Assembly (NCBI GenBank): GCA_948684385.1
Contig: CAPQCU010000001.1
Span: 124,001 to 188,000 of the forward strand
DNA length: 64,000 nucleotides
Direction: 5' to 3'
From: an uncultured bacterium
GTDB lineage: Bacteria; Cyanobacteriota; Vampirovibrionia; Gastranaerophilales; Gastranaerophilaceae
Shown piece by piece: positions 50,947-60,638 of the stretch (position 1 is the first letter of the stretch; each line of letters starts with the position of its first letter). Made by a program: the position numbers and the translations under genes. The notes under the pieces were generated by a model. It did no database searches and was not told where the DNA came from. It saw only the letters and a program-made list of their open reading frames with translations.

Positions 50947-52663
50947 ATACCTGAGTAAAAACATCAACAAAATTAAATTTGCCAGTGTCAAAAAGACCCT
51001 TATCCGTAATTTTTAACTCAGGTATAACAGGAAGTGAAAGAAATCCCATTGTCATAAACGGGTCTTCCAAAGTACATCCGATTGAAGCAGCCGTTTTATT
51101 AAGCTCATCACACTTTTGAACTACATAATCAAATTCTCTATCCGAGATTAAACCTGCAATCGGAAGCTCGAGCTTAGAAAGTACTTCTCCGTCTTTAACG
51201 ATAACTTTACCGCCTTTGCATTTAATCAAAGCAACTGCAGCAGTGTACATGTCAGCATCGTTCGTTCCGATGACAATCATATTGTGTGAATCGTGTGCAA
51301 CAGTAGACGCAATGGCACCGCATTTAAGGTTAAACCCTTTCACAAAACCTTTTCCGATATTTCCTGTGGCTCTGTGCCTTTCAATTACACAAATTTTTAA
51401 AGTATCGTTTTCAAGATTGCTTACCGCGTTTCCATCAACAACATTAACTTCCGAGATAACAGACTTTGTTATAAGCTGATTAGGAATAACTTCGAGCGCA
51501 CGGACTTTTACAACACCGTTTGTATCATGTATGACTTTAAAATCCTCAGGCGTAATCCATCTGACATTAACAGAGTTTCTCATTGAAAGCTCTTCTGACT
51601 CATTAAGCGGAGCCACAAGCTTTCCATTCTCAGCAACAACTTTACCGCCTTTTATTACAACATCAGGTTTAAATGTTTTCAAATCCGGAAGAATAAGCAT
51701 ATCTGCTTTATACCCCGGAGCAATTGCGCCAAGGTGTTTAAGTCCGAAGTATTCTGCTGTATTCAAACTTGCAATCTGAACAGCTTTTACAGGGTCAACT
51801 CCGGCTTCAACAGCTCTTCTTACCATCCCGTTAATATGTTCTTTTAAATCAGCAGGATGCCTGTCGTCGGTTACAAAGATGCATTTTCTTGTGTTGCAGT
51901 GTTTCAGAACCGGAATCAAAGCGTCCAAATCCTTTGCTGCCGTACCTTCTCTAATCATAATATACATTCCGAGCCGGAGTTTTTCGATTGCTTCTTCGGG
52001 ATTTGTACACTCGTGGTCTGACTGAACTCCGCTTGAGATATAAGCGCACAAGTCTTTTCCCTTAAGATAAGGCGCGTGACCATCTATGCATTTACCCATA
52101 GACTTAGCAAGCTCAAGCTTTGCCATAACATTTTTGTCCATATTCAAAACGCCCGGGAAGTTCATCATCTCGGCAATCCCGAGCACCCACGGTTTATCTA
52201 TCAAAAGCGACAAATCATAACTATTCAAATCAAAACCCGAAGTCTCAAACGGAGTAGCCGGAACGCAGGACGGGAGCATTGTATAAACATCCATCGGTAA
52301 ATCTTTGACAGCTTCGTGCATAAAACTTATACCGTGAAGCCCTAAAACATTTGAAATTTCGTGCGGGTCGATTATCGCAGTTGTTGTTCCTGCAGGAAGC
52401 ACAATTTTTGCAAACTCTTTTGGAAGCATCATTGAGCTTTCAAGGTGGACGTGACCATCAATAAAAGAAGGTGATACATAAGCGCCGTTAACGTCGATTT
52501 CTTTCTCGCCTTCGTAACCTTCGCCAACCCCTGCTATTATCCCGTCTTTGATTGCAATATCGCCTTTATGAACTTCTTCGGATAAAACATTCACAATATT
52601 TGCGTTTTTGATGACCAAATCCGCTTTCTCTACGCCTTTTGCAACATTTATTAAATTTGTCAT
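50927..52663 (-). CDS. ade: Adenine deaminase
   Basis: 578 residues. Converts adenine to hypoxanthine for purine salvage. Amidohydrolase signatures: PSFIDGHVHLESSM (metal histidines), VDPHEISNVLG-like IIDPHEISNVLG, DGHAPYLKG and SDHECTNPEEA; the C-terminal ade-specific domain contains DSHNMIVIG. Full length. ATGA overlap with the gene at 52660 indicates an operon with it and with the glycosyltransferase. Confidence 0.95.
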   Translation of the reverse strand: MTNLINVAKGVEKADLVIKNANIVNVLSEEVHKGDIAIKDGIIAGVGEGYEGEKEIDVNGAYVSPSFIDGHVHLESSMMLPKEFAKIVLPAGTTTAIIDPHEISNVLGLHGISFMHEAVKDLPMDVYTMLPSCVPATPFETSGFDLNSYDLSLLIDKPWVLGIAEMMNFPGVLNMDKNVMAKLELAKSMGKCIDGHAPYLKGKDLCAYISSGVQSDHECTNPEEAIEKLRLGMYIMIREGTAAKDLDALIPVLKHCNTRKCIFVTDDRHPADLKEHINGMVRRAVEAGVDPVKAVQIASLNTAEYFGLKHLGAIAPGYKADMLILPDLKTFKPDVVIKGGKVVAENGKLVAPLNESEELSMRNSVNVRWITPEDFKVIHDTNGVVKVRALEVIPNQLITKSVISEVNVVDGNAVSNLENDTLKICVIERHRATGNIGKGFVKGFNLKCGAIASTVAHDSHNMIVIGTNDADMYTAAVALIKCKGGKVIVKDGEVLSKLELPIAGLISDREFDYVVQKCDELNKTAASIGCTLEDPFMTMGFLSLPVIPELKITDKGLFDTGKFNFVDVFTQVYENTVR

Positions 52664-53229
52664 AATATCATATCCCTGTATTCAAGTAACTTTGAAAGGT
52701 CTTCTGTTTTTAAAACTTCATCAATTTTTGTTTTAAACTCTTCTGCTCCCTCTGTTTTCATGCCGGCAGGAAGAAGAATATCAGTGTTAAGCTTTGACTC
52801 AACAAAACCTTTATTAATCGTCAAAAATTCTTTGTACGCTTCTAAAAGTTTTGTATCCAAAGGGTCAATTTCGTAATTTTCTCCCGCAAAATATTTCATA
52901 TCCTTAGGAAAAAGCTCCAGAAACTTAATCATAAATTCTGTATCAGAGACATTCTCCTCTTCATTATATTTACCTCCGAGACAGTGATTGTTCAAAATCT
53001 CCTGCTCCGGCTGAGTCTTGATATAAGCTGCCCACATCAAACAGCCTGCATAAAATCCGAGATTGTTTCTAAACATTTCCAAGATTTTTTTGTAATACTG
53101 TTTAAACTTCATTTTTCTCTGTGAAAAGTTTTTAAACCTGTTAATATCCGCATACAGATATTCGGTAGTTCTTCTAAATGCCAGAATATAAGGCGCAAAG
53201 CCCGGGTCAAATTCTAAACCTTGTGTCAT
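52660..53229 (-). CDS. Hypothetical protein, 189 aa
   Basis: Helical soluble protein starting MTQGLEFDPGFAPYILAFRR, with one hydrophobic patch (NNLGFYAGCLMWAAYIKT). No family recognised. It overlaps by 4 bp both the glycosyltransferase gene upstream and ade downstream, so it is translated with them; the metabolic link is not evident. Confidence 0.8.
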   Translation of the reverse strand: MTQGLEFDPGFAPYILAFRRTTEYLYADINRFKNFSQRKMKFKQYYKKILEMFRNNLGFYAGCLMWAAYIKTQPEQEILNNHCLGGKYNEEENVSDTEFMIKFLELFPKDMKYFAGENYEIDPLDTKLLEAYKEFLTINKGFVESKLNTDILLPAGMKTEGAEEFKTKIDEVLKTEDLSKLLEYRDMIL

Positions 53230-54215
53230 TTTTCCTCCATTATAGATATAATATCATCAGCAGACAGCTTTAGGCAATCTAAACTTTCGCAGGTTGTCTG
53301 CCTTCTCTCCCACAAACAAGGCTGGAGCGGACAATCGCATTTTGCTTTAACGGGAATTACCCTGCCGTTATCAGGAATAAGTTTTTTATCATCAGTGGAG
53401 CCGAAAATTACATAAGTTTTAACTCCCAGAGCAGCTGCAATATGAAGCGGAGCAGAGTCAGAGCAGAGAAAAGTTTCAGAAGCTGATATAAGTTCTGCAA
53501 GTTCTTTCAAATTTTTTGTTTTGCCAAACATATTGGTAAACACATCCGGAGAAACAAGTTTTTCAATAGTTTCAATCGCCTCCTTATCATCAGGTCCGCC
53601 TGCAAGAATAACTTTTTTCCCGCTTTGGGCAAGTTTTACAATAACTTCTGCCCACACTTCTGCCGGAATAGTTTTTATCATCCCTTTTTTAACGCTTAAG
53701 AGCGAAACCCCCGGATGAATTAAAACCGTATCCGGCTCAATTTCTCTTCGCTCAACATCAATTTGCGGAAGCTCTGTAACATTTTCTGTCAAAGCGCTCG
53801 CAAGAGCGTGATACATTTTTACCGCATACTGATTTTTATTCAAATCAACAGCTTTTGTCAGCAAAATTTCGCTAAGCTTGCCGGAATCATACCCCACTCT
53901 CTCGCGGATAAAAGTCAGAAAAAGAAAAATAGAAATAAATTTATTAGAGCCTGAAGAGATAACAATATCAAACTTTTTTGTCCAAATTTTAAGCAAAAGT
54001 TTAAAAAGTTCAAAATATTTTCCTCTGCCTTTAATATCAGCGCACAAAGTGTTGTCAATTATATTAGTCAAACTCGTAATCCCTTTGCTTCTCGGCTCAA
54101 GAGCAAGAGTAATTTCTGAGTCCGGAAACTCTTTTTTTACTGAAATAATCGTCGGCAGAAACAATATTTCATCACCTAAACCGCCAAAATTTACAAATAA
54201 AATTTTCTTTTTCAT
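53226..54215 (-). CDS. Glycosyltransferase family 9 (heptosyltransferase-like)
   Basis: 329 residues. GT9 layout: N-terminal GGLGDEILFLPTI, the IHPG motif in TVLIHPGVSLLSVK, and the donor-binding region with ILAGGPDDKEAIE and CSDSAPLHIAAALGVKTYVIFGSTDD. Such enzymes add heptose or other sugars to lipopolysaccharide core or surface glycans, in keeping with an outer membrane. A cluster of cysteines near the end (KCDCPLQPCLWERRQTTCES) is common in this family. Confidence 0.9.
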   Translation of the reverse strand: MKKKILFVNFGGLGDEILFLPTIISVKKEFPDSEITLALEPRSKGITSLTNIIDNTLCADIKGRGKYFELFKLLLKIWTKKFDIVISSGSNKFISIFLFLTFIRERVGYDSGKLSEILLTKAVDLNKNQYAVKMYHALASALTENVTELPQIDVERREIEPDTVLIHPGVSLLSVKKGMIKTIPAEVWAEVIVKLAQSGKKVILAGGPDDKEAIETIEKLVSPDVFTNMFGKTKNLKELAELISASETFLCSDSAPLHIAAALGVKTYVIFGSTDDKKLIPDNGRVIPVKAKCDCPLQPCLWERRQTTCESLDCLKLSADDIISIMEEK

Positions 54216-54295
54216 ATCTTGGTTTTACTTAAAAAATACCGGTTTTGCAACAATCGATTTTTGTAATATAATTCTTTATAAAGAGAGTAAGTAAT

Positions 54296-55597
54296 ATGAA
54301 AATCGCAAACAGCAACGAAGAAGAATATAAAGCGTTTTTAAAAAATATACGTGAAGAAAAAAAAGAGACATCAAATTTTGCAAAACTGTTATTTACAATT
54401 GTTCTTGCAATTTTATGCGCGGTAATCGTCTGCGTGACAGTCGTAGAAAACAGCTATCTGCTTGAAAGAATCAACGAAAAACCAATGGAGAGCGGACTTT
54501 TTAAAGCTGAAAAGAAAAAGAAAAGTTTTGACGTTCCGTTCTCGCCAAGAAGGCAGAATATTCTGCTCTTAGGTGTTGACTCAAACGGAGAAGGGGCAGA
54601 TTTGTGGGAAGGCACACGTTCAGATACAATCATTATCGTTAACCTTGACCCGAAAACCCACTCTGTATGTGCGATTTCAATCCCGCGTGACAGCAAAGTT
54701 TACCTGCCTGACAATAAAGGTATCCAGAAAATTAACTCGGCTCACGCACTTGGCGGAGTTAACCTTGTTAAAAAGACTCTCAAAGAAACTTTTGGCATAA
54801 AAATCGATAAATACGTAATTGTTCACGATGAAGCTGTAGAAAAAATCGTAGACGCTCTTGGCGGAATTCCGATTTACGTCGAAAAACCAATGAAATACCA
54901 CGATTATGCAGGCAAGCTTCATATCGATTTAAACAAAGGCGACACAATACTTAACGGAAAACAAGCCGTGGGTTATTTGCGCTACAGAAAAGACGGACTC
55001 GGAGATATTGGCAGAACACAGCGTCAGCAGTGGTTTTTAAAAAGCTTATTTGACAAGCTCCACTCACCTCAGATAATTACAAAAATTCCGGAAGTCTTAA
55101 ATGTCTGCAACACTTATATCAAAACAGATATGAGTTTCTACGAGCTTTCCCAATACGCAGCGTTTGCAAGAAGCGTAGATGAGAATAAAATCGAAATCGC
55201 AACTCTTCCGGGAGCTCCAAACCAGAAAGGATACATCAGCTACTGGATTTTAGACCCGCAAAAAACTCAGCAGGTAATAAATCGTATGATTTACCGCGAA
55301 AAACCTGCTTTAGACGGAACAAAATTCAAAGCCGGAATTATGTATTCTCCAAAGAAAGAAACCGAAGCTCAGGCTATGAAAGAAAAGTTCACAGAGCTCG
55401 GGTTTGAAGTAAACACGCTTAAGCTTACCCATCTTTCACACAGAAGATTTATCGCAAATAAGAACGAAGTAACTGTTGATTTCTTAAACTGGCTTCAAAA
55501 GAAAATGCCGGAGCTTAGCAATATCCAGTTTATCTATGACCCGACAGAAACTTTCTCGGTAAACAGCGATTTTACGGTTGTGCTTGCAGATCAATAA
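54296..55597 (+). CDS. LytR-CpsA-Psr (LCP) family protein
   Basis: 433 residues. One membrane helix (about 25-48) and an LCP domain (about 80-260): NILLLGVDSNGEG, RSDTIIIVNLDPKTH, SIPRDSKVYLP and HALGGVNLVKKT, with the arginines and aspartates that bind the pyrophosphate lipid. A LytR_C-type domain follows (about 340-430). LCP proteins ligate polymers to peptidoglycan outside the membrane. Divergent from the glycosyltransferase, matching a role in surface glycan assembly. It ends 26 bp inside the next, convergent gene. Confidence 0.93.
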   Translation: MKIANSNEEEYKAFLKNIREEKKETSNFAKLLFTIVLAILCAVIVCVTVVENSYLLERINEKPMESGLFKAEKKKKSFDVPFSPRRQNILLLGVDSNGEGADLWEGTRSDTIIIVNLDPKTHSVCAISIPRDSKVYLPDNKGIQKINSAHALGGVNLVKKTLKETFGIKIDKYVIVHDEAVEKIVDALGGIPIYVEKPMKYHDYAGKLHIDLNKGDTILNGKQAVGYLRYRKDGLGDIGRTQRQQWFLKSLFDKLHSPQIITKIPEVLNVCNTYIKTDMSFYELSQYAAFARSVDENKIEIATLPGAPNQKGYISYWILDPQKTQQVINRMIYREKPALDGTKFKAGIMYSPKKETEAQAMKEKFTELGFEVNTLKLTHLSHRRFIANKNEVTVDFLNWLQKKMPELSNIQFIYDPTETFSVNSDFTVVLADQ

Positions 55598-56870
55598 CTC
55601 CGTATTGTTCCTGCAAATTTTCAAAAAGCTTAACATCACGCTCAGGAACAAGATTATCCTGAAGCCATTTTATGACTTCAGATTTCGGATAATGTTTTGC
55701 AAAGTTTATTTTAACTTCATCATTATATTCAGAAGAAATCGACATCATTTCATCCAGCTCAGGAGCGTTAGAAATTCCAAGCTCATCAGCAATCAAATGC
55801 GGATACCATTTAGCTGCCCAGCTGCCAAACTCTTCGCTGTAAACAGAGTAAGGAAACGCATCAATCATATCTTCGTTTAAAAGTTTACGAATATTTTCAA
55901 ATTTGCCTTCCTGAGTCAGTTTTTCTTTAAGCTCACGCACTTTTACTAAAGTTCTAATTACCCTGTCAGCAACTTTTCGCTCCTCTTTAGAAAAAATACC
56001 CGTATCAAATTGCACAATATCTTCACCAGACCTGGAAGCGTTCACCAGAATTTGATATACTTCAGCATTATGTTCTCTTTTTTTGAGCAAAGCAACCTGA
56101 CCATCAATAATTTTTGCAAAACGCAGCCAAATATCCCGCTCTTTTGAGTTTTGAATATATTTTTTATTCGGAACGCACCCTCCGGCTTCAATACATACTC
56201 CGTGGATATAATTAGGGTCAAAGTTATAAATATATTTTCTCTGTTTTTCCATTGAACCAAACCTTCTTTTTGCAGGATAATTTGAATCAATGAATTTCGA
56301 TAAGATAAATCCGCCTTTATCATCGGCTCCTGACATATTAGCCATAAAAGGCTTTGCCCAGCGTCCATGCGAATCACGGTTATAAGCTATAAAAATTGTC
56401 TGAGGCTCATTTCCTCTTCCCTGACCTTTATGAAAATAATCAGAGAACTGTTTTCTTGCCGCTTCCTTAGATTTAAACGTTGAAAAAGCGTACGAATAAT
56501 TTCCGACATCTAACCTCTGGCAATGTTTTAAAGCCCCGTTTCCGGCGTAAGAAATTTTTATATCTTCGCGCCCGAGAATTTTCCTGAGCGCTCCCACAAG
56601 CGCCTGCTGCGCAGTTTTCAGCTTAACTTCATTTGACGCATTATCAGGAATATCGTCGATTTCTTTTGCAAATTTTTCAAAAACATCTCCCGTTCTGCGC
56701 GTGATATCAGGAATTTGTGATTTGCCGGAAGTCTTAATCCAGTCATAAGGAAGCGAGCCTATACGCCTGTCGACGTTTGGAGTTAATGATAAAAACTGCA
56801 CAAGCCGTTCGGCAGGAATATATTCTCGTTTTATTGTCTGTAAATGTAAAATCTTAACAGGCGATACCAT
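55572..56870 (-). CDS. Hypothetical protein, 432 aa
   Basis: No family recognised. The first 120 residues are helical; about 105-200 holds an alternating beta segment (ISYAGNGALKHCQRLDVGNY, SYAFSTFKSKEAAR) somewhat like the start of a kinase lobe, and about 225-245 NFDPNYIHGVCIEAGG could correspond to a catalytic-loop-like turn. The likeness is weak. The C-terminal third is helical and charged. No signal peptide. It may belong to the same broad group as the kinase-like protein at 57786. Confidence 0.82.
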   Translation of the reverse strand: MVSPVKILHLQTIKREYIPAERLVQFLSLTPNVDRRIGSLPYDWIKTSGKSQIPDITRRTGDVFEKFAKEIDDIPDNASNEVKLKTAQQALVGALRKILGREDIKISYAGNGALKHCQRLDVGNYSYAFSTFKSKEAARKQFSDYFHKGQGRGNEPQTIFIAYNRDSHGRWAKPFMANMSGADDKGGFILSKFIDSNYPAKRRFGSMEKQRKYIYNFDPNYIHGVCIEAGGCVPNKKYIQNSKERDIWLRFAKIIDGQVALLKKREHNAEVYQILVNASRSGEDIVQFDTGIFSKEERKVADRVIRTLVKVRELKEKLTQEGKFENIRKLLNEDMIDAFPYSVYSEEFGSWAAKWYPHLIADELGISNAPELDEMMSISSEYNDEVKINFAKHYPKSEVIKWLQDNLVPERDVKLFENLQEQYGVIDLQAQP

Positions 56871-56938
56871 GTTTATGTTTCCATACGAAATTTTTTCGTG
56901 TAAAATTTATAATATTACAAACAAAAAGGAGAGTAAAG

Positions 56939-57544
56939 ATGTTAGACTTAATCAAATCACGCAAAAGCGTAAGACAATATTCAGAGAAACATATTCCCGA
57001 TGAAGATTTAAGAAAAGTTCTTGAAGCAGGCTGGCTTGCTCCTTCATGGATGAATGTGCAATCCTGGAAATTTATTCTGGTTAAGTCAGAAGAAAATAAA
57101 GCACTTTTATCAAAACTCTCAATCGGTCAGGCTCACGTTAAAAACGCTGACGCTTTAATCGTTTGTATTGCAGATACAAACGCATGGGAAGAAGCAAAAA
57201 TTACACACATCAAAAATCCTGCACTTAATCCTGCATTACAAGGAGAAAACGGGATTTTAATCAGAACAATGGAGCAGGTAATTTATCCAATCTCTTATAT
57301 GATGCTTGAAGCAGAATCTCTAGGTATCCGCTCTTGCATAATAGGAGCTCTCGGAAACGAAATTACAGGGGTTGAACAGGAAACTTATAAAGAAGTTAAA
57401 GAAAAGCTTGGACTAAAAGACGGTCAGATTTTGTCAACAATCATAACTTTAGGCTACGAAGCTGAGCAGACTGACACAGTAAAAAAACGTAAAGATTTTA
57501 ACGAAGTTGTTTCTTTAGAAAAATCGGGCTCTAATCTAAATTAG
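56939..57544 (+). CDS. Nitroreductase family protein
   Basis: 201 residues. FMN-binding start IKSRKSVRQYSEKHIPDEDL and EAGWLAPSWMNVQSWKF, then ALGNEITGVEQET near the end. These flavoenzymes reduce nitro groups, quinones or similar compounds with NAD(P)H; the substrate cannot be told. AAAGGAG ribosome binding site. A second nitroreductase domain, fused to a ferredoxin, lies at 60639. Confidence 0.92.
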   Translation: MLDLIKSRKSVRQYSEKHIPDEDLRKVLEAGWLAPSWMNVQSWKFILVKSEENKALLSKLSIGQAHVKNADALIVCIADTNAWEEAKITHIKNPALNPALQGENGILIRTMEQVIYPISYMMLEAESLGIRSCIIGALGNEITGVEQETYKEVKEKLGLKDGQILSTIITLGYEAEQTDTVKKRKDFNEVVSLEKSGSNLN

Positions 57545-57734
57545 GCTCACCATTCATAAGTTTAAGAATTTCCACAACTTTTGGCATCTGACAGTCAAAA
57601 GAATAATGAGCTTTTCTAATTGAGCATTCGCTGCAATTTCCGTTAAGCTTGTAACATTCGATTGCCTGTTCTGTCCAATTCCTTGTAATTGAACAAGAAA
57701 TTTCAGATTGTTTTGGTAATGCTTGATTTAACAT
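57531..57734 (-). CDS. Small cysteine-rich protein, 67 aa
   Basis: Start set at MLNQALP because GGGAG lies upstream; a longer frame begins inside that site. It has six cysteines (CS, EC, NCSECSI, FDCQ), possibly a metal- or disulfide-containing small protein. No family recognised. It overlaps the 3' end of the nitroreductase by 14 bp on the opposite strand. Confidence 0.65.
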   Translation of the reverse strand: MLNQALPKQSEISCSITRNWTEQAIECYKLNGNCSECSIRKAHYSFDCQMPKVVEILKLMNGEPNLD

Positions 57735-57785
57735 TTCTACACTCTCCCACATCTAATATAATAAAGCGGAGAGCGAAACCTGACA

Positions 57786-59699
57786 TCATTTATTTGTAGG
57801 ATTTCTACCAAAAAGTACAGTTAAATAATACTTAACAAGCTCTGTTTTTTCGTTATTAGAAAGGTTTGAATTCGTTATATCTTCAAGCTTGTTCAAAATC
57901 TCATAAGCCGGTGTAGTTATTCTGCACTTCTTAAGAGCAATCTCCCAGCTTCTAAAATCTTCTTTTGAGTCAGCATGAAGCAAATTCGCACAAACTCCGG
58001 AGATTAAAGTTTTCTTAAATATCTTTCTTACAAGATTAACTTTCTTTCCCGCATCAGGCGCCTCGTAATCTTTACTGGCTCTGTTTATAAATACATTTAA
58101 AAGCTTTGCTGTAGTATTAGCGTAAGATTTGTCGCACAAGATATCAATTTCATCTACAAGAAAAAGCTTGCCGTTACTTGTTACAATATTATTAGGATTA
58201 AGTGAGTCAAAAACTCCATACAATCTTTGTCCAAACTTCATTTCATTCAGTTTGGCAAGGTCATTCGCCAATTCATTATAGCTATACTGCGAAATTTGCG
58301 CAAATTTCGGCAAATACCGCTCTATATAATATTTATTAATTTGCCCCCTGCTAAACCTTTTAGCCAGATGTTCCGGTACACCGGCAGGCCTATGAGCGCC
58401 AAGATTTCTAAGAATTTGAAACTTTCCCGACTCCAAAACAGGCTCGCCAAAATAATTTCGCATCTCTTTAAACTTATTTTCGCCCCATTTGAAAGGTTCA
58501 CCAACATTTTCCCGTGTCAGCTGCGAGTCAACCGGTACTCTTGCAGCGTATTTTGATGTTATTTTATAAACAGCTTTATGCGAACCCTCTTCAATAAATC
58601 TGGACGGCTTCAGAACATTAAACAAAGCTGCTTTTATTTTTTCAATAATAACCTGTTTTTCATTCTCCAAAATCAAAGATTTTCCGGCAGCATTATCTAA
58701 AACAGCTTCCAATTCTCTTGACTTACCGCGAAATACCGGATTTATTGTTTCATTAATATATTTTTCCGCTTTTGGCAATCTTTTTGATAATTTTGGATTT
58801 TTTGCACGAATTACCTCGAGATTTTGAATAAAATCATCCGGTTCAATATCAATGCCGGTTCTGGCAAAAGCACCGCTCCAGATAATTCTGTCTTGATTTC
58901 TCGTATCGTGAGGAAGTTCTGCGCGTTCTGCTGCAATAATTATCTTGCGCAAAATTTCTTTTGCATCTTCTACATTATCCCCATAACTCTCTACTTTCCG
59001 AAGAGAAGAAAGTTTTGATAATAAAAGCTCTATAAGTTTTCCTGCAGAATTAGGACTTGCCATATTAATAGAATTCATGCTGTCAACAAGTTTTAATTTA
59101 TCACCCGATAGCACTACATTTCCCGGATTTTTAGAATCAAATGAATAAAATTCACCATCAGAATGTTTCATCTTATTTAACTCGGCAAAATCATAAGCAA
59201 TAGCATCATAGCTTTCCTGAGGAACTCTGGCAAACAAAGGGAGGTATTCCGTTTGATAATAAAATTCAGCATCCTCCTCTATCTGCGCTACATAGGAAGG
59301 AATTCCTGCAGGAATATGTTTCCCAAGGTTCTTTAAAATACTAAAATTTCCAATTTGCAAAACTTCTTCGCCATAATATGTTTTAAGATTTTTAAAAACA
59401 TCCTTGCCTTTTTTAACACTCAAATCATCCCATTTTGCAAAATTTCTAACTTTTAATGCAAAATTTTCGTCGATTTGATAAACTTTACCAAAAAATCCGC
59501 TCCCCATAAAATTTTTCTGACTCATAATATCTTTGAATGCAAGCTTAAATTTGCTGATTAATGAAGCTTCTATTTCAGCAGTAATTTGTTGTTTTTGAAA
59601 AAAATCATTAACCGCTTTACCAAAATCACCCGAAGCACTGCGAAAAACAGGTAATTTGCGCCGGTAAGAAGAGTTATAGCTAATAGGAGAAATATTCAT
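57786..59699 (-). CDS. Protein with two kinase-like domains, 637 aa
   Basis: Two domains of the same kind. Domain 1: a glycine loop GSGFFGKVYQI (66-76), ALKV with lysine 83, a loop FDSKNPGNVVL (about 200) and a metal-binding-like LKLVDSMN. Domain 2: EEGSHKAVYKI (about 378), AARV where the lysine is replaced by arginine, FDSLNPNNIV (about 507) and LFLVDEID. Thus domain 1 could be an active aminoglycoside/serine-kinase-like enzyme and domain 2 a pseudokinase. The order LRKVESYGDN and helical spacers lies between. No signal peptide; the N-terminus MNISPISYNSSYRR is polar. Target unknown. Confidence 0.83.
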   Translation of the reverse strand: MNISPISYNSSYRRKLPVFRSASGDFGKAVNDFFQKQQITAEIEASLISKFKLAFKDIMSQKNFMGSGFFGKVYQIDENFALKVRNFAKWDDLSVKKGKDVFKNLKTYYGEEVLQIGNFSILKNLGKHIPAGIPSYVAQIEEDAEFYYQTEYLPLFARVPQESYDAIAYDFAELNKMKHSDGEFYSFDSKNPGNVVLSGDKLKLVDSMNSINMASPNSAGKLIELLLSKLSSLRKVESYGDNVEDAKEILRKIIIAAERAELPHDTRNQDRIIWSGAFARTGIDIEPDDFIQNLEVIRAKNPKLSKRLPKAEKYINETINPVFRGKSRELEAVLDNAAGKSLILENEKQVIIEKIKAALFNVLKPSRFIEEGSHKAVYKITSKYAARVPVDSQLTRENVGEPFKWGENKFKEMRNYFGEPVLESGKFQILRNLGAHRPAGVPEHLAKRFSRGQINKYYIERYLPKFAQISQYSYNELANDLAKLNEMKFGQRLYGVFDSLNPNNIVTSNGKLFLVDEIDILCDKSYANTTAKLLNVFINRASKDYEAPDAGKKVNLVRKIFKKTLISGVCANLLHADSKEDFRSWEIALKKCRITTPAYEILNKLEDITNSNLSNNEKTELVKYYLTVLFGRNPTNK

Positions 59700-59705
59700 A
59701 CAAGC

Positions 59706-60605
59706 TTAAAAACCCGTAAAAAAATTAATTGCCACTCCTGACACAATACTTATCATAATCAAAATAAAAATCACCCTTAAACTATCTTTGAAATCATTAT
59801 TCTTTAAAAGCACAAGCAGCCCTAAGCCTGCATTTGAAAGCAGTCCGCTCATTGCAGCTCCGAAAGTTATCGTACCTTTAATAAGCATCATAGTTAAGCC
59901 AATCGAAACCGCACAGTTTGGAATCAGCCCTATAAAAGCTGCTATAACCGGCTGAATAACTCTTCCGCCCCAAATCGCATTCAGCTCAAAGTGAGAAAGA
60001 ACATAATTTAAAATCAGAGTAATAACAAGAATAAATCCAAACACATTAATAGTATGCATAATCGGGTGAATAATAAGCTCCCGCTTGCTTCCGTGTTCAA
60101 TATCGTGTTTGCAGCACCCTTCTTCGACCTGTAGAAATTCAGTATCGCAGGATAAACTTTTTTTCCTGCTTACCCCATCTACAAAATACCCCATCAAAAT
60201 CGCAATAAAAAGTTTTATTCCGACAATAGGAATAATCAAATGTGCTTTTTCAGGCGTTGCAAGAAGAATAGGAATGGTTTCGTCAGAAGTTGCAAGATAA
60301 ACAGCAATCAAAGTTCCGATTGTTATAATTCTCTTAGCATACAATCCGCTTGCAATTACAGAAAACCCGCACTGAGGAAAAATTGCAGAGACAGCTCCGA
60401 TTAAAACACCAAGCTTTCCGGTATTTTTAAGCGCAGAATTAATCTTATCAGCGTAATAAAATTCCAAAACTTCGATTACTAAAAATACAATAAAAAGAAA
60501 CGGGATAAGATGAACGCTGTCTAATATTGCATCTAATACCCAGTCAGGCAGATTTAACCCATTGATTTTATTTACAATTGATACTAACATAATGTAATTA
60601 AACAT
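59706..60605 (-). CDS. Putative ArsP_2/manganese-type transporter
   Basis: 299 residues with about nine membrane helices. GAVSAIFPQCGFSVIASGLYAKR and ATSDETIPILLATPEKA are the hallmark segments of a family annotated as putative manganese transporter or arsenic-efflux-like permease; the FPQCGFS and SDET sites may bind the substrate. A cytoplasmic loop has CDTEFLQVEEGCCKHDIEHG, a cysteine/histidine cluster that may be a metal sensor. The substrate is uncertain. Confidence 0.85.
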   Translation of the reverse strand: MFNYIMLVSIVNKINGLNLPDWVLDAILDSVHLIPFLFIVFLVIEVLEFYYADKINSALKNTGKLGVLIGAVSAIFPQCGFSVIASGLYAKRIITIGTLIAVYLATSDETIPILLATPEKAHLIIPIVGIKLFIAILMGYFVDGVSRKKSLSCDTEFLQVEEGCCKHDIEHGSKRELIIHPIMHTINVFGFILVITLILNYVLSHFELNAIWGGRVIQPVIAAFIGLIPNCAVSIGLTMMLIKGTITFGAAMSGLLSNAGLGLLVLLKNNDFKDSLRVIFILIMISIVSGVAINFFTGF

Positions 60606-60638
60606 CTAATTTTTAATGTAGTCAATCAGGAGGATGGA

